64,000 nucleotides of DNA from Leptolyngbya sp. BL0902 (lineage in GTDB: Bacteria > Cyanobacteriota > Cyanobacteriia > Phormidesmidales > Phormidesmidaceae), in assembly GCF_016403105.1 (NCBI RefSeq), contig NZ_CP046155.1, positions 1,364,001-1,428,000 of the forward strand. Direction: 5' to 3'. The notes under the pieces were generated by a model, which was not told the DNA's origin, ran no database searches, and saw only the letters and a list, made by a program, of their open reading frames with translations. Below are positions 35,213-44,846 of this stretch, one piece after another. Each line of letters begins with the position of its first letter. Within the stretch, counting starts at the first letter, position 1. Position numbers and translations under genes: made by a program.

Positions 35213-36571
35213 ATGCCGTGGGTTGTAATGAAGGCCATGACCGTATCTCGAACCATTTGCCTCGGTTTCCTAGTCTTTATTTCGGTGGGAACCCTGCTGC
35301 TGTTGCTGCCCTGGGCCAATGCCAATGGCAGTTGGGGCAATCCCCTCGTAGCACTGTTTACCGCCACCTCAGCGGTCTGCGTCACCGGGCTGATTGTGGT
35401 CGATACGGGTTCCCACTTTTCGCCCCTGGGGCAGGGCATCATTTTGATGCTGATTCAAGTTGGGGGCCTAGGCTATATGACGGCCAACAGTTTCCTGATG
35501 CTGCTGCTGGGGCGGCGACTCAAGCTCAAGGATCGGTTGGCCATTCAGCAATCCATGGATAACAGTGAACTCGCCGGGGGAAGCTCACTGATTGTCTCTA
35601 TCATCACCATGACCCTGATCTTTGAACTCACGGGTATCTTCTGCCTCTACCCGACTTTTCAGCAGGAGTTTGGCGGGGGCCGGGGGCTGTGGCTGTCGAT
35701 TTTTCACAGCATCAGCGCCTTTAATAATGCGGGCTTCAGCCTGTTTTCTGACAGCATCGTTGGCTATGCCCTCAATCCGTGGGTGAACCTAGTAATCACG
35801 GGGTTGGTGATTGTGGGCGGCATTGGCTACCAGGTGATTATGGAACTGTATTTGTGGGCGCGGCACCAGTTTCGAGGAGACCAGCGGCGCACAACCTTTT
35901 CCCTGAACTTTAAGATTGTTACCAGCACCACGGTCGCTCTGCTAGCCATCGGCACCGTCGCCTTTTTACTCATTGAGTTCAACAACCCCGCCACCCTAGG
36001 CGACTATACGCCCCATCAAAAGTTGCTGATGGCCTGGTTTCAGTCGGTGATTGCCCGCACTGCTGGCTTTAACAGCATCGACATTGGGGCCATGGGCGAG
36101 GCATCCCTGTTTATTATGATCGCCCTGATGTTTGTGGGGGCTAGTCCGGGCAGTACGGGGGGCGGCATTAAAACGACCACCCTTCGCATTCTGCTGGCCT
36201 GCACGCGTATGGTCTTGCAGGGCAAGGAAGATGTGCTCAGCTATCGGCGGCAGATTCCCCCCAGTCGGGTGCTAAAGGCCATTGCGGTGGTCATGGGGTC
36301 GGGGTTGGCCGTGCTGACGGCAACCACCCTAGTCTCTATCAGCAATCCCAGCCTCAACTTCATTGATGTGCTGTTTGAGTCGGTGTCAGCCTTTGCCACC
36401 GTGGGCCTGAGTACGGGCATTACGGCGAATCTCTCCGACGTGGGCAAATACGTCATCATTATCACGATGTATTTGGGACGAGTGGGCATTCTGCTATTTA
36501 TGGCCGCCTTGCTGGGCGATCCCAAGCCCACGGCCCTTCAATATCCCGAAGAGGATTTACTGATTGGCTGA
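35213..36571 (+). CDS. ktrB: TrkH/KtrB-family potassium/sodium-coupled transporter
   Basis: 452 residues, about eight to ten membrane segments in four M1-P-M2 repeats. Selectivity-filter-like loops are visible: TSAVCVTGLIV, NNAGFSLF, ARTAGFNSID and FATVGLSTGI, each with the key Gly. It is the ion-conducting KtrB subunit, which in cyanobacteria needs KtrA (and KtrE) encoded elsewhere; none is adjacent. It supports K+ uptake in osmotic stress. The true start may be the ATG at 35228 or 35237. Confidence 0.9.
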   Translation: MPWVVMKAMTVSRTICLGFLVFISVGTLLLLLPWANANGSWGNPLVALFTATSAVCVTGLIVVDTGSHFSPLGQGIILMLIQVGGLGYMTANSFLMLLLGRRLKLKDRLAIQQSMDNSELAGGSSLIVSIITMTLIFELTGIFCLYPTFQQEFGGGRGLWLSIFHSISAFNNAGFSLFSDSIVGYALNPWVNLVITGLVIVGGIGYQVIMELYLWARHQFRGDQRRTTFSLNFKIVTSTTVALLAIGTVAFLLIEFNNPATLGDYTPHQKLLMAWFQSVIARTAGFNSIDIGAMGEASLFIMIALMFVGASPGSTGGGIKTTTLRILLACTRMVLQGKEDVLSYRRQIPPSRVLKAIAVVMGSGLAVLTATTLVSISNPSLNFIDVLFESVSAFATVGLSTGITANLSDVGKYVIIITMYLGRVGILLFMAALLGDPKPTALQYPEEDLLIG

Positions 36572-36713
36572 TCGGGTTGTCTCGCCCGATAGCCCTGGCC
36601 AAAAACCCAGATGACCCCAGTCACCGATGACCCAAGTCACCGTCCAGCCCAAAAGCCCAGCTTTCTAGTTAATCTCGCGCTTTTTCCTAACTGTCTTGTT
36701 TCTAGCTTTATCG

Positions 36714-37364
36714 ATGACGGCTTCCTCTTCCCTGCGCCCTACCCTCAAGGCCCAACTCCTTGAACGCATTGGCCATCTGAATCTGGCTGAGGCCCTGCTG
36801 CCCGCCAGCCACCCCGATATTGACCAACTCATCCACGACCTTGAGGCCATCACCCCCATTGCCCAGCCGCTCCAGGCCGACCACTGGCCCACCCTGCTGG
36901 GCACCTGGGATTTGATCTACGCGTCCCAGGGCACCGTTGTTACCCGCCGCTTGCCCCTGTGGCCCGTGGGTCTTCGCCGCGTCTGGCAGCGTCTGGCTCC
37001 GTCTGCCCAGCCCAGTGTCCCCATCGTCACCGAGAATGGAGCTGTGGTCAGCCTCCCGGTGATTGGGGAGCTAACGGCCATTGCCCAAGGAGTTTGGCAA
37101 CCCTACGAAGAAGCCGAAAGCGCCAGCGTTAGCTTTGGTTCCTTTAGCCTACAACCCACCCGCCTCCTTGGTGTTACCGGGCTCCATCTGCCCAAACTCA
37201 CCCTGCCCATTTTTGATGCCCTCCGCCGCGAAGCCCTCTGGATTACCTCCTACCTAGACGACGACCTCCGCATTGGACGCGGCGCAACGGGCAACCTATT
37301 TGTGTTTCAGCGCACCTCCATAGGCCAAGGGGGCTGGGCCAGTAAACCCAGCCCAGCGCCATGA
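36714..37364 (+). CDS. PAP/fibrillin family protein
   Basis: 216 residues from the ATG giving MTASSSLRPTLK. Matches the plastid-lipid-associated protein (fibrillin) family: ALLPASHPDIDQLIHDLEA near the N-terminus, LLGTWDLIYAS (the lipocalin-like first strand, around 60) and the closing TSYLDDDLRIGRGATGNLFVF. In cyanobacteria fibrillins are thylakoid-associated and protect photosystems under high light. A single gene, convergent with ycf46. Confidence 0.9.
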   Translation: MTASSSLRPTLKAQLLERIGHLNLAEALLPASHPDIDQLIHDLEAITPIAQPLQADHWPTLLGTWDLIYASQGTVVTRRLPLWPVGLRRVWQRLAPSAQPSVPIVTENGAVVSLPVIGELTAIAQGVWQPYEEAESASVSFGSFSLQPTRLLGVTGLHLPKLTLPIFDALRREALWITSYLDDDLRIGRGATGNLFVFQRTSIGQGGWASKPSPAP

Positions 37365-37443
37365 TAAGGAAGTCTTGGGGCCAGCCCCGGTTCCCCTAGG
37401 ACTTCCTAGGCGACATCCCATGGCCCCCAGTTCTTCGACCCAT

Positions 37444-38979
37444 TTAACGAGCTGAGACAAAGCGCTCCTTAGCTAGGGCGCGGAGGCGGTCGATGTCTTC
37501 CCGGCGAGTGACGGAGAGGGGCACCGTGCGCTTAATTTGCTCAATAATCAGGGCCGTATCCGCCGAACGATTTTCGTAGAGGGCGCGGTAGTGGGCGGTG
37601 ATGATGGCCTGTTCAATTTCGGCCCCACTGAAGCCCTCGGTGACGGCCACTAGGGTAGGGATATCGTAGGCCGCTAGCCCCTGGTTGCGGCGGTTGAGGT
37701 GAATTTTGAGGATATTCTCTCGCTCGTCGGCATCGGGTAGATCAACAAAGAAAATTTCGTCGAAACGGCCCTTACGCAGCAGTTCCGGCGGAATGGCCGA
37801 GAGATCGTTGGCGGTGGCCACCACAAAAATTTCCTGGGATTTTTCTTGCAGCCATGTCAAAAAATAGCCAAATAGCCGCCGACTGAGGCCCCCATCGGCA
37901 TCGCTGCTGCTTTGGCCCATGCTCTTTTCAATTTCGTCAATCCACAGAATGCAGGGGGCCATGGTTTCGGCCAGCACCACCGCCCGCCGAAAGTTTTTGT
38001 CCGACTCACCCACGTATTTGTCGTACAGCCGCCCCGCATCCAGCTTCAGCAGGGGTAAATTCCACTGACGGGCAATGGTTTTGGCCGCAAGGGACTTGCC
38101 GCAACCTTGGATGCCCACAATCAAAATGCCCTTGGGGGCAGGCAGGTTAAACTTACGGGCCTGGGGCGTAAAGCCCACGCGGGCGTAGGCCAGCCAGCGT
38201 TTCAGTCCCTCAAAACCGCCCAGTTCCGCCGCGTTGGTTTCCGACGGGAAATAATCTAGCAATCCCTCTTCGTGGATGGCGCGGGCCTTGCGGTCTAGAA
38301 TCCGCTTGATGTCCTCGCCATTGAGGGTTCCGTCATGGAGAGCTGCGTAGGACACCACCTTGCGCGTTTGGCTGAGAGTCATCCCCTGGAGTGCCTTGAC
38401 TAAGGCGTGAACATCCTCTGGGGTCAGCTCAAGCTTGACTCTACTACCCTGGAGCGACCGCACAACCTTAGACACCGCATCTTGAAGTTCCATCGGCCCC
38501 GGCAACTTGATGTCTAAGTAAACGGCATCCTGGGACAGTTCGGTCGGCAAAGCTACCCCGCTGCCGCTGATCACAATCGTGGATCGGTTGAGGGAAAACT
38601 GCTGCACCACTTCCCGAAACTGACGTGCCACCACGGCATCCTTCAGGTGGGGGGCAAAGTCCTTCAGCCAAAAAATGGCCTTGAAGCTCATGTCCTGGAT
38701 GTGGCGCAGCATGTCGATGGGTTCGGCGGTTTTGGGGAGTGCCTGCCCTCGCTTGGCCCCTGGGGGCGCATACTCATTTTGCCAACGGTTATCAGGGCTT
38801 TCGGGGGATCGCATCAACCCCTGGGCAATGCTCCACTCAAAGATAGGCATCTGCATATCCGAGCAGGCTTTTTGCATCAGCGTTTGCACCCGCTCCTCCT
38901 CCACCGTTTCAATCACAATCACCGGATGGAACGACACCACCAGGGTTTTGAAATGCTGCACACTATCTTTGAAGGACAT
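37444..38979 (-). CDS. ycf46: Ycf46-type AAA ATPase
   Basis: A 511-residue soluble AAA+ protein. An N-terminal half without motif (about 1-250) precedes one AAA module (about 255-440): Walker [13 protein letters not shown], Walker [12 protein letters not shown], sensor and arginine finger [11 protein letters not shown] and [18 protein letters not shown]. No membrane anchor or protease zinc site, so it is not FtsH. Ycf46 is conserved in cyanobacteria and red-algal plastids and has been linked to CO2 uptake and photosynthesis control. It faces ndhA divergently. Confidence 0.93.
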   Translation of the reverse strand: MSFKDSVQHFKTLVVSFHPVIVIETVEEERVQTLMQKACSDMQMPIFEWSIAQGLMRSPESPDNRWQNEYAPPGAKRGQALPKTAEPIDMLRHIQDMSFKAIFWLKDFAPHLKDAVVARQFREVVQQFSLNRSTIVISGSGVALPTELSQDAVYLDIKLPGPMELQDAVSKVVRSLQGSRVKLELTPEDVHALVKALQGMTLSQTRKVVSYAALHDGTLNGEDIKRILDRKARAIHEEGLLDYFPSETNAAELGGFEGLKRWLAYARVGFTPQARKFNLPAPKGILIVGIQGCGKSLAAKTIARQWNLPLLKLDAGRLYDKYVGESDKNFRRAVVLAETMAPCILWIDEIEKSMGQSSSDADGGLSRRLFGYFLTWLQEKSQEIFVVATANDLSAIPPELLRKGRFDEIFFVDLPDADERENILKIHLNRRNQGLAAYDIPTLVAVTEGFSGAEIEQAIITAHYRALYENRSADTALIIEQIKRTVPLSVTRREDIDRLRALAKERFVSAR

Positions 38980-39221
38980 GGTTGAGGCTCCATCGAGGCG
39001 CTAGAGGCAGGGCTGACCGGGCCACGGCTGTCCATGGCGCTGCTTAAGGCTGAACACCCTCCCGCCTATCCTAAATTCCTATCGCCGAGATTGGGAAAAG
39101 TCATGGGGGCGAAGGGGGCGGCTTGCGGGGCTGAGCAGGTAAAATCGTTAGGAAATCAGACCTAATTCAACAGTTGACCGACTTGGGTTATGGTGAAGGA
39201 TGACGCGGCAAAGGGCGAAGT

Positions 39222-40340
39222 ATGAACCAAGGAATTGACCTGCAAGGCAGTTTTGTCAGGCTGCTTACGGAACTGGGGTTGCCCAGTGGAGCGGCCAAGG
39301 CGCTGTGGCTGCCGTTGCCCATGGTGGTGATTTTGGTGGGGGCCACCGTCAGTATCTTCGTGACGGTGTGGCTAGAGCGGAAAATTTCCGCCGCCGCCCA
39401 ACAGCGGATTGGCCCGGAATACGTGGGGCCGCTGGGCACCCTCCAAGCCGCTGCCGACGGGATTAAGCTGCTGTTCAAAGAAGACATCACCCCCGCCAAG
39501 GCCGACCCAATTCTGTTCACCCTTGGCCCCGCCATCGTGGTGATTCCGGTCTTTCTGTCCTACCTGATTGTGCCCTTTGGCCAAAACATGGTGATTACCG
39601 ACATTGGCGTCGGTATTTTTCTCTGGATTGCCCTCTCCAGCATCGCCCCCATTGGCCTGCTGATGGCGGGGTATTCCTCCAACAACAAATATTCTCTGCT
39701 GGGGGGGCTGCGGGCAGCGGCTCAATCCATCAGCTACGAAATTCCCATGGCCCTAGCGGTGCTGGCGGTGGTCTTGATGTCCAACAGCCTCAGTACCATC
39801 GACATTGTCAACCAGCAGTCCGGCTACGGCATCCTCGGCTGGAATGTGTGGCGGCAACCCGCTGGCTTCCTAATTTTCTGGATTGCCGCCCTGGCGGAAT
39901 GCGAACGTCTACCCTTTGACTTGCCAGAGGCCGAAGAAGAACTCGTTGCCGGATACCAAACCGAGTACACCGGGATGAAGTTCGGTCTGTTCTACGTCGG
40001 TTCCTACGTCAACCTGGTGCTGTCGGCGCTGATTGTGTCCATCCTCTACCTGGGCGGCTGGGAATTTCCGGTGTCCGTAAGCTGGATTGCCAACCTGATT
40101 GGCGTCAGCGAAACCACCCCCTGGTTCCAGGTGATCGCCGCCTCCCTCGGCATCATGATGACCCTGTTCAAAGCCTACGCCCTGGTCTTTTTGGCCATTC
40201 TGCTACGCTGGACGGTGCCCCGGGTGCGGATTGACCAACTGCTGGATTTCGGCTGGAAGTTCCTGCTGCCCGTGTCTCTGGTGAACCTGCTGCTAACGGC
40301 GGGGCTAAAGCTGGCCTTCCCCGTGGCCTTTGGTGGCTAG
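39222..40340 (+). CDS. ndhA: NAD(P)H-quinone oxidoreductase subunit 1
   Basis: 372 residues with eight membrane helices. Conserved quinone-site loops: [21 protein letters not shown] (E-channel region near residues 66-86), SYEIPMAL and [21 protein letters not shown]. NdhA anchors the peripheral arm of NDH-1 to the membrane and forms the plastoquinone pocket. First gene of the ndhA-I-G-E cluster, all on the plus strand. Confidence 0.97.
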   Translation: MNQGIDLQGSFVRLLTELGLPSGAAKALWLPLPMVVILVGATVSIFVTVWLERKISAAAQQRIGPEYVGPLGTLQAAADGIKLLFKEDITPAKADPILFTLGPAIVVIPVFLSYLIVPFGQNMVITDIGVGIFLWIALSSIAPIGLLMAGYSSNNKYSLLGGLRAAAQSISYEIPMALAVLAVVLMSNSLSTIDIVNQQSGYGILGWNVWRQPAGFLIFWIAALAECERLPFDLPEAEEELVAGYQTEYTGMKFGLFYVGSYVNLVLSALIVSILYLGGWEFPVSVSWIANLIGVSETTPWFQVIAASLGIMMTLFKAYALVFLAILLRWTVPRVRIDQLLDFGWKFLLPVSLVNLLLTAGLKLAFPVAFGG

Positions 40341-40485
40341 GTTGAGGTCAGGAAAGCCATCCTTACAACCCAGGTCGTCACCAAGGTTAATCCTTGGGTG
40401 TCATCCTGGGACTGGCTTTCACCCAGGCCGCTAAGACGCTCATTGCTCCATTGCTCAAACCTGTTCAAACGCTGGAGGTTTTCCC

Positions 40486-41085
40486 ATGCTGGGGTTTCTC
40501 AAACAAGTTGGCGATTACGCAAAGGAAAGCTTTCAGGCCGCAAAATACATTGGCCAGGGGTTGTCCGTCACCTTCGACCACATGAGCCGTCGTCCGATTA
40601 CGGTGCATTACCCCTACGAAAAGCTGATCCCCTCTGAACGTTTCCGGGGCCGGATTCACTTCGAGTTTGACAAGTGCATCGCCTGCGAGGTGTGTGTGCG
40701 AGTGTGCCCCATCAACCTGCCCGTGGTGGATTGGGACTTTGACAAAGCCACCAAAAAGAAAACCCTCAAGCACTACAGTATTGACTTTGGGGTCTGTATT
40801 TTCTGCGGCAACTGTGTGGAATATTGCCCCACCAACTGCCTCTCCATGACCGAAGAATACGAAATGGCCACCTACGACCGCCACGAACTCAACTACGACA
40901 ACGTGGCCCTCGGTCGTTTGCCCTACAAGGTGACGCAAGATCCCATGGTGACGCCCCTGCGGGAACTGGCCTACCTGCCCAAGGGCGTGATGGAGCCCCA
41001 CGATCTGCCCCCCAACTCGCGGCGGGCGGGCAAACTGCCCCAGGAAATTTTGGAGGAATCCACTGGGTCAGAGACTAAAGCCTAG
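40486..41085 (+). CDS. ndhI: NAD(P)H-quinone oxidoreductase subunit I, 2x[4Fe-4S] protein
   Basis: 199 residues. Two ferredoxin-type cluster motifs, [12 protein letters not shown] (about 64-75) and [12 protein letters not shown] (about 103-114), pass electrons to plastoquinone in NDH-1. A GGAGG Shine-Dalgarno lies 7 nt before the ATG. The N-terminal amphipathic part sits on NdhA. Second gene of the cluster, 145 bp after ndhA. Confidence 0.97.
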   Translation: MLGFLKQVGDYAKESFQAAKYIGQGLSVTFDHMSRRPITVHYPYEKLIPSERFRGRIHFEFDKCIACEVCVRVCPINLPVVDWDFDKATKKKTLKHYSIDFGVCIFCGNCVEYCPTNCLSMTEEYEMATYDRHELNYDNVALGRLPYKVTQDPMVTPLRELAYLPKGVMEPHDLPPNSRRAGKLPQEILEESTGSETKA

Positions 41086-41168
41086 GTGGCTGGGTCTTCG
41101 GTATGGTTGAATAGCGGGGAGGCTCCACGGGGCTAACCTGATCGCTGTTTTCTAGGAGTATAGGACTC

Positions 41169-41783
41169 GTGACGCTAGCAGAAGGGGTTCAACTGGTTGC
41201 CTTTGGCATCCTGGTGTTGATGGTGTTGGGTAGCGCCCTTGGGGTAGTGCTGCTCGAAAATATTGTGTACTCGGCCTTTTTGCTGGGGGGCGTGTTCATC
41301 AGCATGGCCGGGATGTATATCCTGCTGAATGCGGGCTTTGTGGCAGCGGCTCAAATTTTGGTCTACGTCGGGGCCGTCAACGTGCTGATCCTGTTTGGGA
41401 TCATGCTGGTGAACAAGCGCCAGCCCTTTGCCCCGGTCAGCCAAGCCTGGATCAGCAAAGTCGCCACCGGGGGCGTCTGCGCCGGGTTGTTCGCCCTGCT
41501 GACGGTCTCCGTAATCAATACCCCCTGGGCGATTTCCAGCGAAACTCCCATTGGTGAACAGGCCATCGTCGAAATCGGCAAGCACTTCTTCACCGACTAC
41601 CTGCTGCCCTTCGAGCTCGCCTCGGTATTGCTGCTGATGGCGCTGATTGGGGCGATTGTGCTGGCCCGTCGGGAACTCATCCCCGACACCGAACCGGGCG
41701 AACCGGAAACCGAAGCCCTGCAACTGCCAGAGCGCCCCCGCGAACTGGTGTCTTCGGCCCCTGTGGGTGATTCAGACCTTTAG
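41169..41783 (+). CDS. ndhG: NAD(P)H-quinone oxidoreductase subunit 6
   Basis: 204 residues starting at GTG, with AGGAG 10 nt upstream. Five membrane helices (about 10-30, 33-52, 56-78, 95-115, 148-168), with AQILVYVGAVNVLILFGIMLVN as the family core containing the pi-bulge helix. It is an antiporter-adjacent subunit of NDH-1. It has an unusually long acidic, Pro-rich C-terminal tail after about residue 168. Confidence 0.96.
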   Translation: MTLAEGVQLVAFGILVLMVLGSALGVVLLENIVYSAFLLGGVFISMAGMYILLNAGFVAAAQILVYVGAVNVLILFGIMLVNKRQPFAPVSQAWISKVATGGVCAGLFALLTVSVINTPWAISSETPIGEQAIVEIGKHFFTDYLLPFELASVLLLMALIGAIVLARRELIPDTEPGEPETEALQLPERPRELVSSAPVGDSDL

Positions 41784-41785
41784 GC

Positions 41786-41810
41786 GTAGGATGGGCAATG
41801 CCCACCCTAC
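41786..41810. repeat. REP-like intergenic palindrome between ndhG and ndhE
   Basis: GTAGGATGGGCA followed by TGCCCACCCTAC folds into an 11-of-12-bp stem. Palindromes built on GTAGGGTGGGCA are a common dispersed element in cyanobacteria. A related partial copy lies at 56023-56042 in the pot operon. It sits inside an operon and may affect mRNA stability. Confidence 0.7.
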
Positions 41811-41859
41811 CGTGGCACCTCCCTATCGACTTCAGAACGTCATTCTTCTCCGCTGAGCT

Positions 41860-42165
41860 ATGCAACTTGAGTATTTTCTCCTCACCGCCGCCGCCCTATT
41901 TTGTATTGGGGTCTATGGCCTAGTCACCAGCCGTAACGTCATCCGCGTTTTGATGTCCATCGAGCTGATGCTGAATGCGGTCAACCTCAACCTGATGGCT
42001 TTTTCCAACTATTTGGATCCGGTGGGTATTAACGGTCAGGTCTTTGCGGTGTTTGTGATCAGCATCGCCGCTGCCGAAGCCGCCGTGGGTTTGGCCATTG
42101 TACTCTCCATCTACCGCAACCGCGACACCGTAGACATGGAGCAGTTCAACCTCCTGAAGTGGTAA
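41860..42165 (+). CDS. ndhE: NAD(P)H-quinone oxidoreductase subunit 4L
   Basis: 101 residues, three membrane helices. The NuoK/ND4L-type sequence is highly conserved: [21 protein letters not shown] with the intramembrane Glu (about residue 36), and a second Glu in [11 protein letters not shown]. Proton-pumping subunit of NDH-1. Last ndh gene here, followed by an intrinsic terminator. Confidence 0.97.
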   Translation: MQLEYFLLTAAALFCIGVYGLVTSRNVIRVLMSIELMLNAVNLNLMAFSNYLDPVGINGQVFAVFVISIAAAEAAVGLAIVLSIYRNRDTVDMEQFNLLKW

Positions 42166-42188
42166 AAGACCTAATCCTTCAATCAGGT

Positions 42189-42217
42189 GGCGGGGATGAC
42201 CGGATTCCCGCCATTTT
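42189..42217 (+). terminator. intrinsic terminator after ndhE
   Basis: GGCGGGGA and TTCCCGCC (42189-42196 with 42205-42212) pair with one mismatch and are followed by ATTTTT. It ends the ndhAIGE transcript before nadK. Confidence 0.75.
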
Positions 42218-42263
42218 TGCGTTTAAGATGGGGTAGTTTTTGGGCCAGGGTAGGCCAACTGCC

Positions 42264-43184
42264 GTGCAACTGAACCAGGTCATCATTGTGCATAAGGCGG
42301 GCAATCGCCTCAGCCAGCAATGGGCGGAGAAGTGCGCCCGTGAGCTAGAAGCTTTGGGTAGTAAGGTGTTGCGCGGCCCCAGCGGCCCCAAGGATAACCC
42401 TTACCCGGTATTTTTGGCCTCCGTCAGCCAGCCCATCGACCTGGCGATTGTGTTTGGGGGAGATGGCACCGCCCTGACTGCCGCCCGAAATTTAGCTGCC
42501 GAACATATCCCGATCCTGGCGGTCAACATTGGCGGACACCTGGGCTTTTTAACCGAAACCTCCGAGCAAATGGACGACACCGAGGCCGTCTGGCAGCGGC
42601 TTTTGGAGGATCGGTTTGCGGTGCAGCGGCGAATGATGCTTCAGGCCCAAATTTTTGAGGGCAACCGTACCAACTTAGAGCCCATGAGTGATCGCTTCTT
42701 GGCCCTGAACGAAATGGCCGTCAAACCCGCCGCCTCCGACCGCATGATCACCTCCATCCTGGAAATGGAGATCGACGGCGAGGTGGTGGATCAATACCAG
42801 GGTGACGGCCTGCTGATTAGCACCCCCACAGGCTCCACGGGCTACACCGTTGCCGCTGGGGGGCCAATTATTCACCCCGGCATGGATGCCCTGGTGGTGA
42901 CGCCCATCTGTCCCCTCAGCCTCTCTAGCCGTCCGATTGTGCTGCCGCCGGGTTCCGTCGTCAGCGTGTGGCCCTTGGCGGATCCTGACCTCAGTACGAA
43001 GCTGTGGACGGACGGTGTTCTAGGCACCGCCATTTGGCCCGGTCAGCGGGTGGATGTGCGGATGGCCAGCGACATGGCCCAGTTCATCATCCTGCGCCAA
43101 GACTATTCCTACTACGGCACCCTGCGAAATAAGCTCAACTGGGCCGGAACCCGCATTAGTTTTGCCAATAATCATCGTAATTAA
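42264..43184 (+). CDS. nadK: NAD kinase
   Basis: 306 residues from GTG (VQLNQVIIVHKAGN start); a TTG at 42240 would add eight. Phosphorylates NAD to NADP. Motifs: FGGDGTAL (catalytic GGDGT, about 71-78), NIGGHLGFLTE, LNEMAVKP and the DGLLISTPTGSTGYTVAAGGP substrate loop. It supplies NADP+ for photosynthesis, fitting its position after ndhAIGE. The terminator between suggests a separate transcript. Confidence 0.95.
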   Translation: MQLNQVIIVHKAGNRLSQQWAEKCARELEALGSKVLRGPSGPKDNPYPVFLASVSQPIDLAIVFGGDGTALTAARNLAAEHIPILAVNIGGHLGFLTETSEQMDDTEAVWQRLLEDRFAVQRRMMLQAQIFEGNRTNLEPMSDRFLALNEMAVKPAASDRMITSILEMEIDGEVVDQYQGDGLLISTPTGSTGYTVAAGGPIIHPGMDALVVTPICPLSLSSRPIVLPPGSVVSVWPLADPDLSTKLWTDGVLGTAIWPGQRVDVRMASDMAQFIILRQDYSYYGTLRNKLNWAGTRISFANNHRN

Positions 43185-43227
43185 TTGGAAAATTTTGGGC
43201 GGGGCTGGGGTGCTATGCTGCACAACA

Positions 43228-43405
43228 GTGCATCGGTTCTAGCGGGGAACAGCCGCTGGGGGCAACGGGGAAAGTTCGGTGAAAGTCCGGCGCTGTCCCG
43301 CAACTGTGAAGTCTTTTGGGGATGCTGGATGAACCTGGGCCATGATGGAAGCTCAATCTTGTCCGAACCCGTCCAAAACACGCTAAGTCAGAATACCCGC
43401 CGATG
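43228..43405 (+). ncRNA. cobalamin riboswitch upstream of hupE
   Basis: Core segments in order: GGGGAACAGCC, GGGGAAAGTTCGGTGAAAG with TCCGGCGCTGTCCCGCAACTGT (the conserved core), and the B12 box AGTCAGAATACCCGCC at 43386-43401. The order and sequence match the adenosylcobalamin riboswitch class. It ends just before the hupE ribosome site, so translation control by masking the GAGGT is plausible. When cobalamin is plentiful, hupE expression should fall. Confidence 0.93.
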
Positions 43406-43443
43406 GGCGCACCGTAATGACATCTGCGAGGTACAGATTACTC

Positions 43444-44100
43444 ATGATCAAGATCCAAAACACGAATATCAACCTTAAAGGCATGGTCGCCCTCGGCGGG
43501 AGTGGCCTACTGGCCCTGCTGCTGACGGCTCCGGCCCTGGCCCACCACCCCACGGGCAACCAAACGCCCAGTACCTTCATTGAGGGCTTCCTCTCCGGCC
43601 TGGGGCACCCCGTCATTGGCCTAGACCACCTCGCCTTCGTGGTCGCCGTGGGACTCCTTGGCGCTACCCGTGCCAAGGGCGTTATCCTGCCCATTTCCTT
43701 TGTTATGGCTGCTCTGGTCGGCACTGGAATCCACCTTGCGGAAGTGTCCCTACCTGGGGCCGAATTGTGGATTTCGGCCTCCGTTCTCGCCGTTGGCCTG
43801 CTGATTGCCCTCGGTAGCCAGTTCCCGACCCTAGCCTTGGCTGCGCTCACCAGCGTTGCCGGAATCTTCCACGGCTATGCCTACGGAGAGTCCATCCTTG
43901 GAGCCACCCCCGCCCCCTTGATGGCCTACCTGCTAGGCTTCACCGCCATCCAGCTAGGCATTTCCCTGGGTGCCTTTTGGTTGGGTCGGCGGGGGCTGGC
44001 CCTGGCTACGGAGACTCAGCCTTCCCCCAGCCTGCGTAAGGCGGGTTGGGCCATTGGCGGCATCGGCCTCGCGCTGACCTACGCTCAAGTGCTGGGCTAG
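43444..44100 (+). CDS. hupE: HupE/UreJ-family metal transporter, probable cobalt importer
   Basis: 218 residues from the ATG at 43444, which has GAGGT 11 nt upstream; the ATG at 43417 abuts the riboswitch. A signal-like first helix ends LTAPALAHHPTG, which exposes His residues. The family motif LGHPVIGLDHLAFVVAVGLL (about 45-64) with its conserved His and Asp is followed by five more helices. HupE proteins import Ni or Co; control by a B12 riboswitch points to cobalt here, as comparative genomics has proposed for cyanobacteria. A terminator follows at 44125. Confidence 0.93.
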   Translation: MIKIQNTNINLKGMVALGGSGLLALLLTAPALAHHPTGNQTPSTFIEGFLSGLGHPVIGLDHLAFVVAVGLLGATRAKGVILPISFVMAALVGTGIHLAEVSLPGAELWISASVLAVGLLIALGSQFPTLALAALTSVAGIFHGYAYGESILGATPAPLMAYLLGFTAIQLGISLGAFWLGRRGLALATETQPSPSLRKAGWAIGGIGLALTYAQVLG

Positions 44101-44124
44101 GTTAGCGAGGGCCAATAGCTAGAA

Positions 44125-44156
44125 GGGCGAGGAGACCTCGCCCCTACGGGGTTTTT
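44125..44156 (+). terminator. terminator after hupE
   Basis: A perfect GGGCGAGG/CCTCGCCC hairpin (44125-44132 with 44136-44143) is followed by an alternative CCCC-TAC-GGGG stem and TTTTT. It separates hupE from convergent ssb. Confidence 0.75.
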
Positions 44157-44178
44157 GGAGTTGGAGGGGACAGCCTTC

Positions 44179-44544
44179 CTAAAATTCGTCGTTGCTGTAG
44201 CCGCCGCCCATGGGGGCTTCGTTGTCGCGCTTAGAGCCCAGCAAGTCCATTCGATCTACCTTGATCACAGGCTTGGAACGGTTAGCCCCTGTGTTGCGGT
44301 CTTGCCAATACTCAAGCTTGAGGGATCCAGTGACCCCAATTAAGCTGCCTTTACGGACATAGTTGGCGGCGATTTCAGCCGTTTTGCCCCATATTTCCAG
44401 GTTAAACCAGTCAGGCTTATCGTCCCGGCTAGAGCGTCTTTGTACCGCCAACGTCAAATTACATTTCACACTGCCCGACTCAAAATACTTCACGTCTGGA
44501 TCGCCTCCAACCCGGCCCACCAGCGTCACGACGTTTACGCTCAT
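44179..44544 (-). CDS. ssb: single-stranded DNA-binding protein
   Basis: 121 residues from the ATG giving MSVNVVTLVGRVGG. One OB fold (about 1-105), with WFNLEIWGKTAEIAANYVRKGSLIGVTGSLK and aromatic residues at the DNA face. The short tail ends in an acidic tip (NDEF), the partner-binding element, though it is shorter than E. coli SSB. It coats ssDNA in replication, repair and recombination. Divergent from mreB. Confidence 0.95.
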   Translation of the reverse strand: MSVNVVTLVGRVGGDPDVKYFESGSVKCNLTLAVQRRSSRDDKPDWFNLEIWGKTAEIAANYVRKGSLIGVTGSLKLEYWQDRNTGANRSKPVIKVDRMDLLGSKRDNEAPMGGGYSNDEF

Positions 44545-44846
44545 TGCATCATTACCAACAGCGGCAACCCGCATTGTAGGCTAAAGTTTCGGTGCTGTCA
44601 GGTCTTGGCTGACTCAACGGGCCGAACGGCCTAGCCAGGGTGCCCCAGGGTGAGTGGCCTGATTTTTTCTGGCAGATGGTCTACAAGGGTAATGTGGGCA
44701 CTGGGCCTAGGGTTGAAGGTCAACAGCCTGCTTTTTCTTCGAGTAATAACAATTGCTTGACTAGACGGGTTGATACGAAACGTAATAGAATCCACAACGG
44801 ATCTGAGTTGGTTCGTTGTTTTATCTAGCTTGGGGACAGATTGCCT

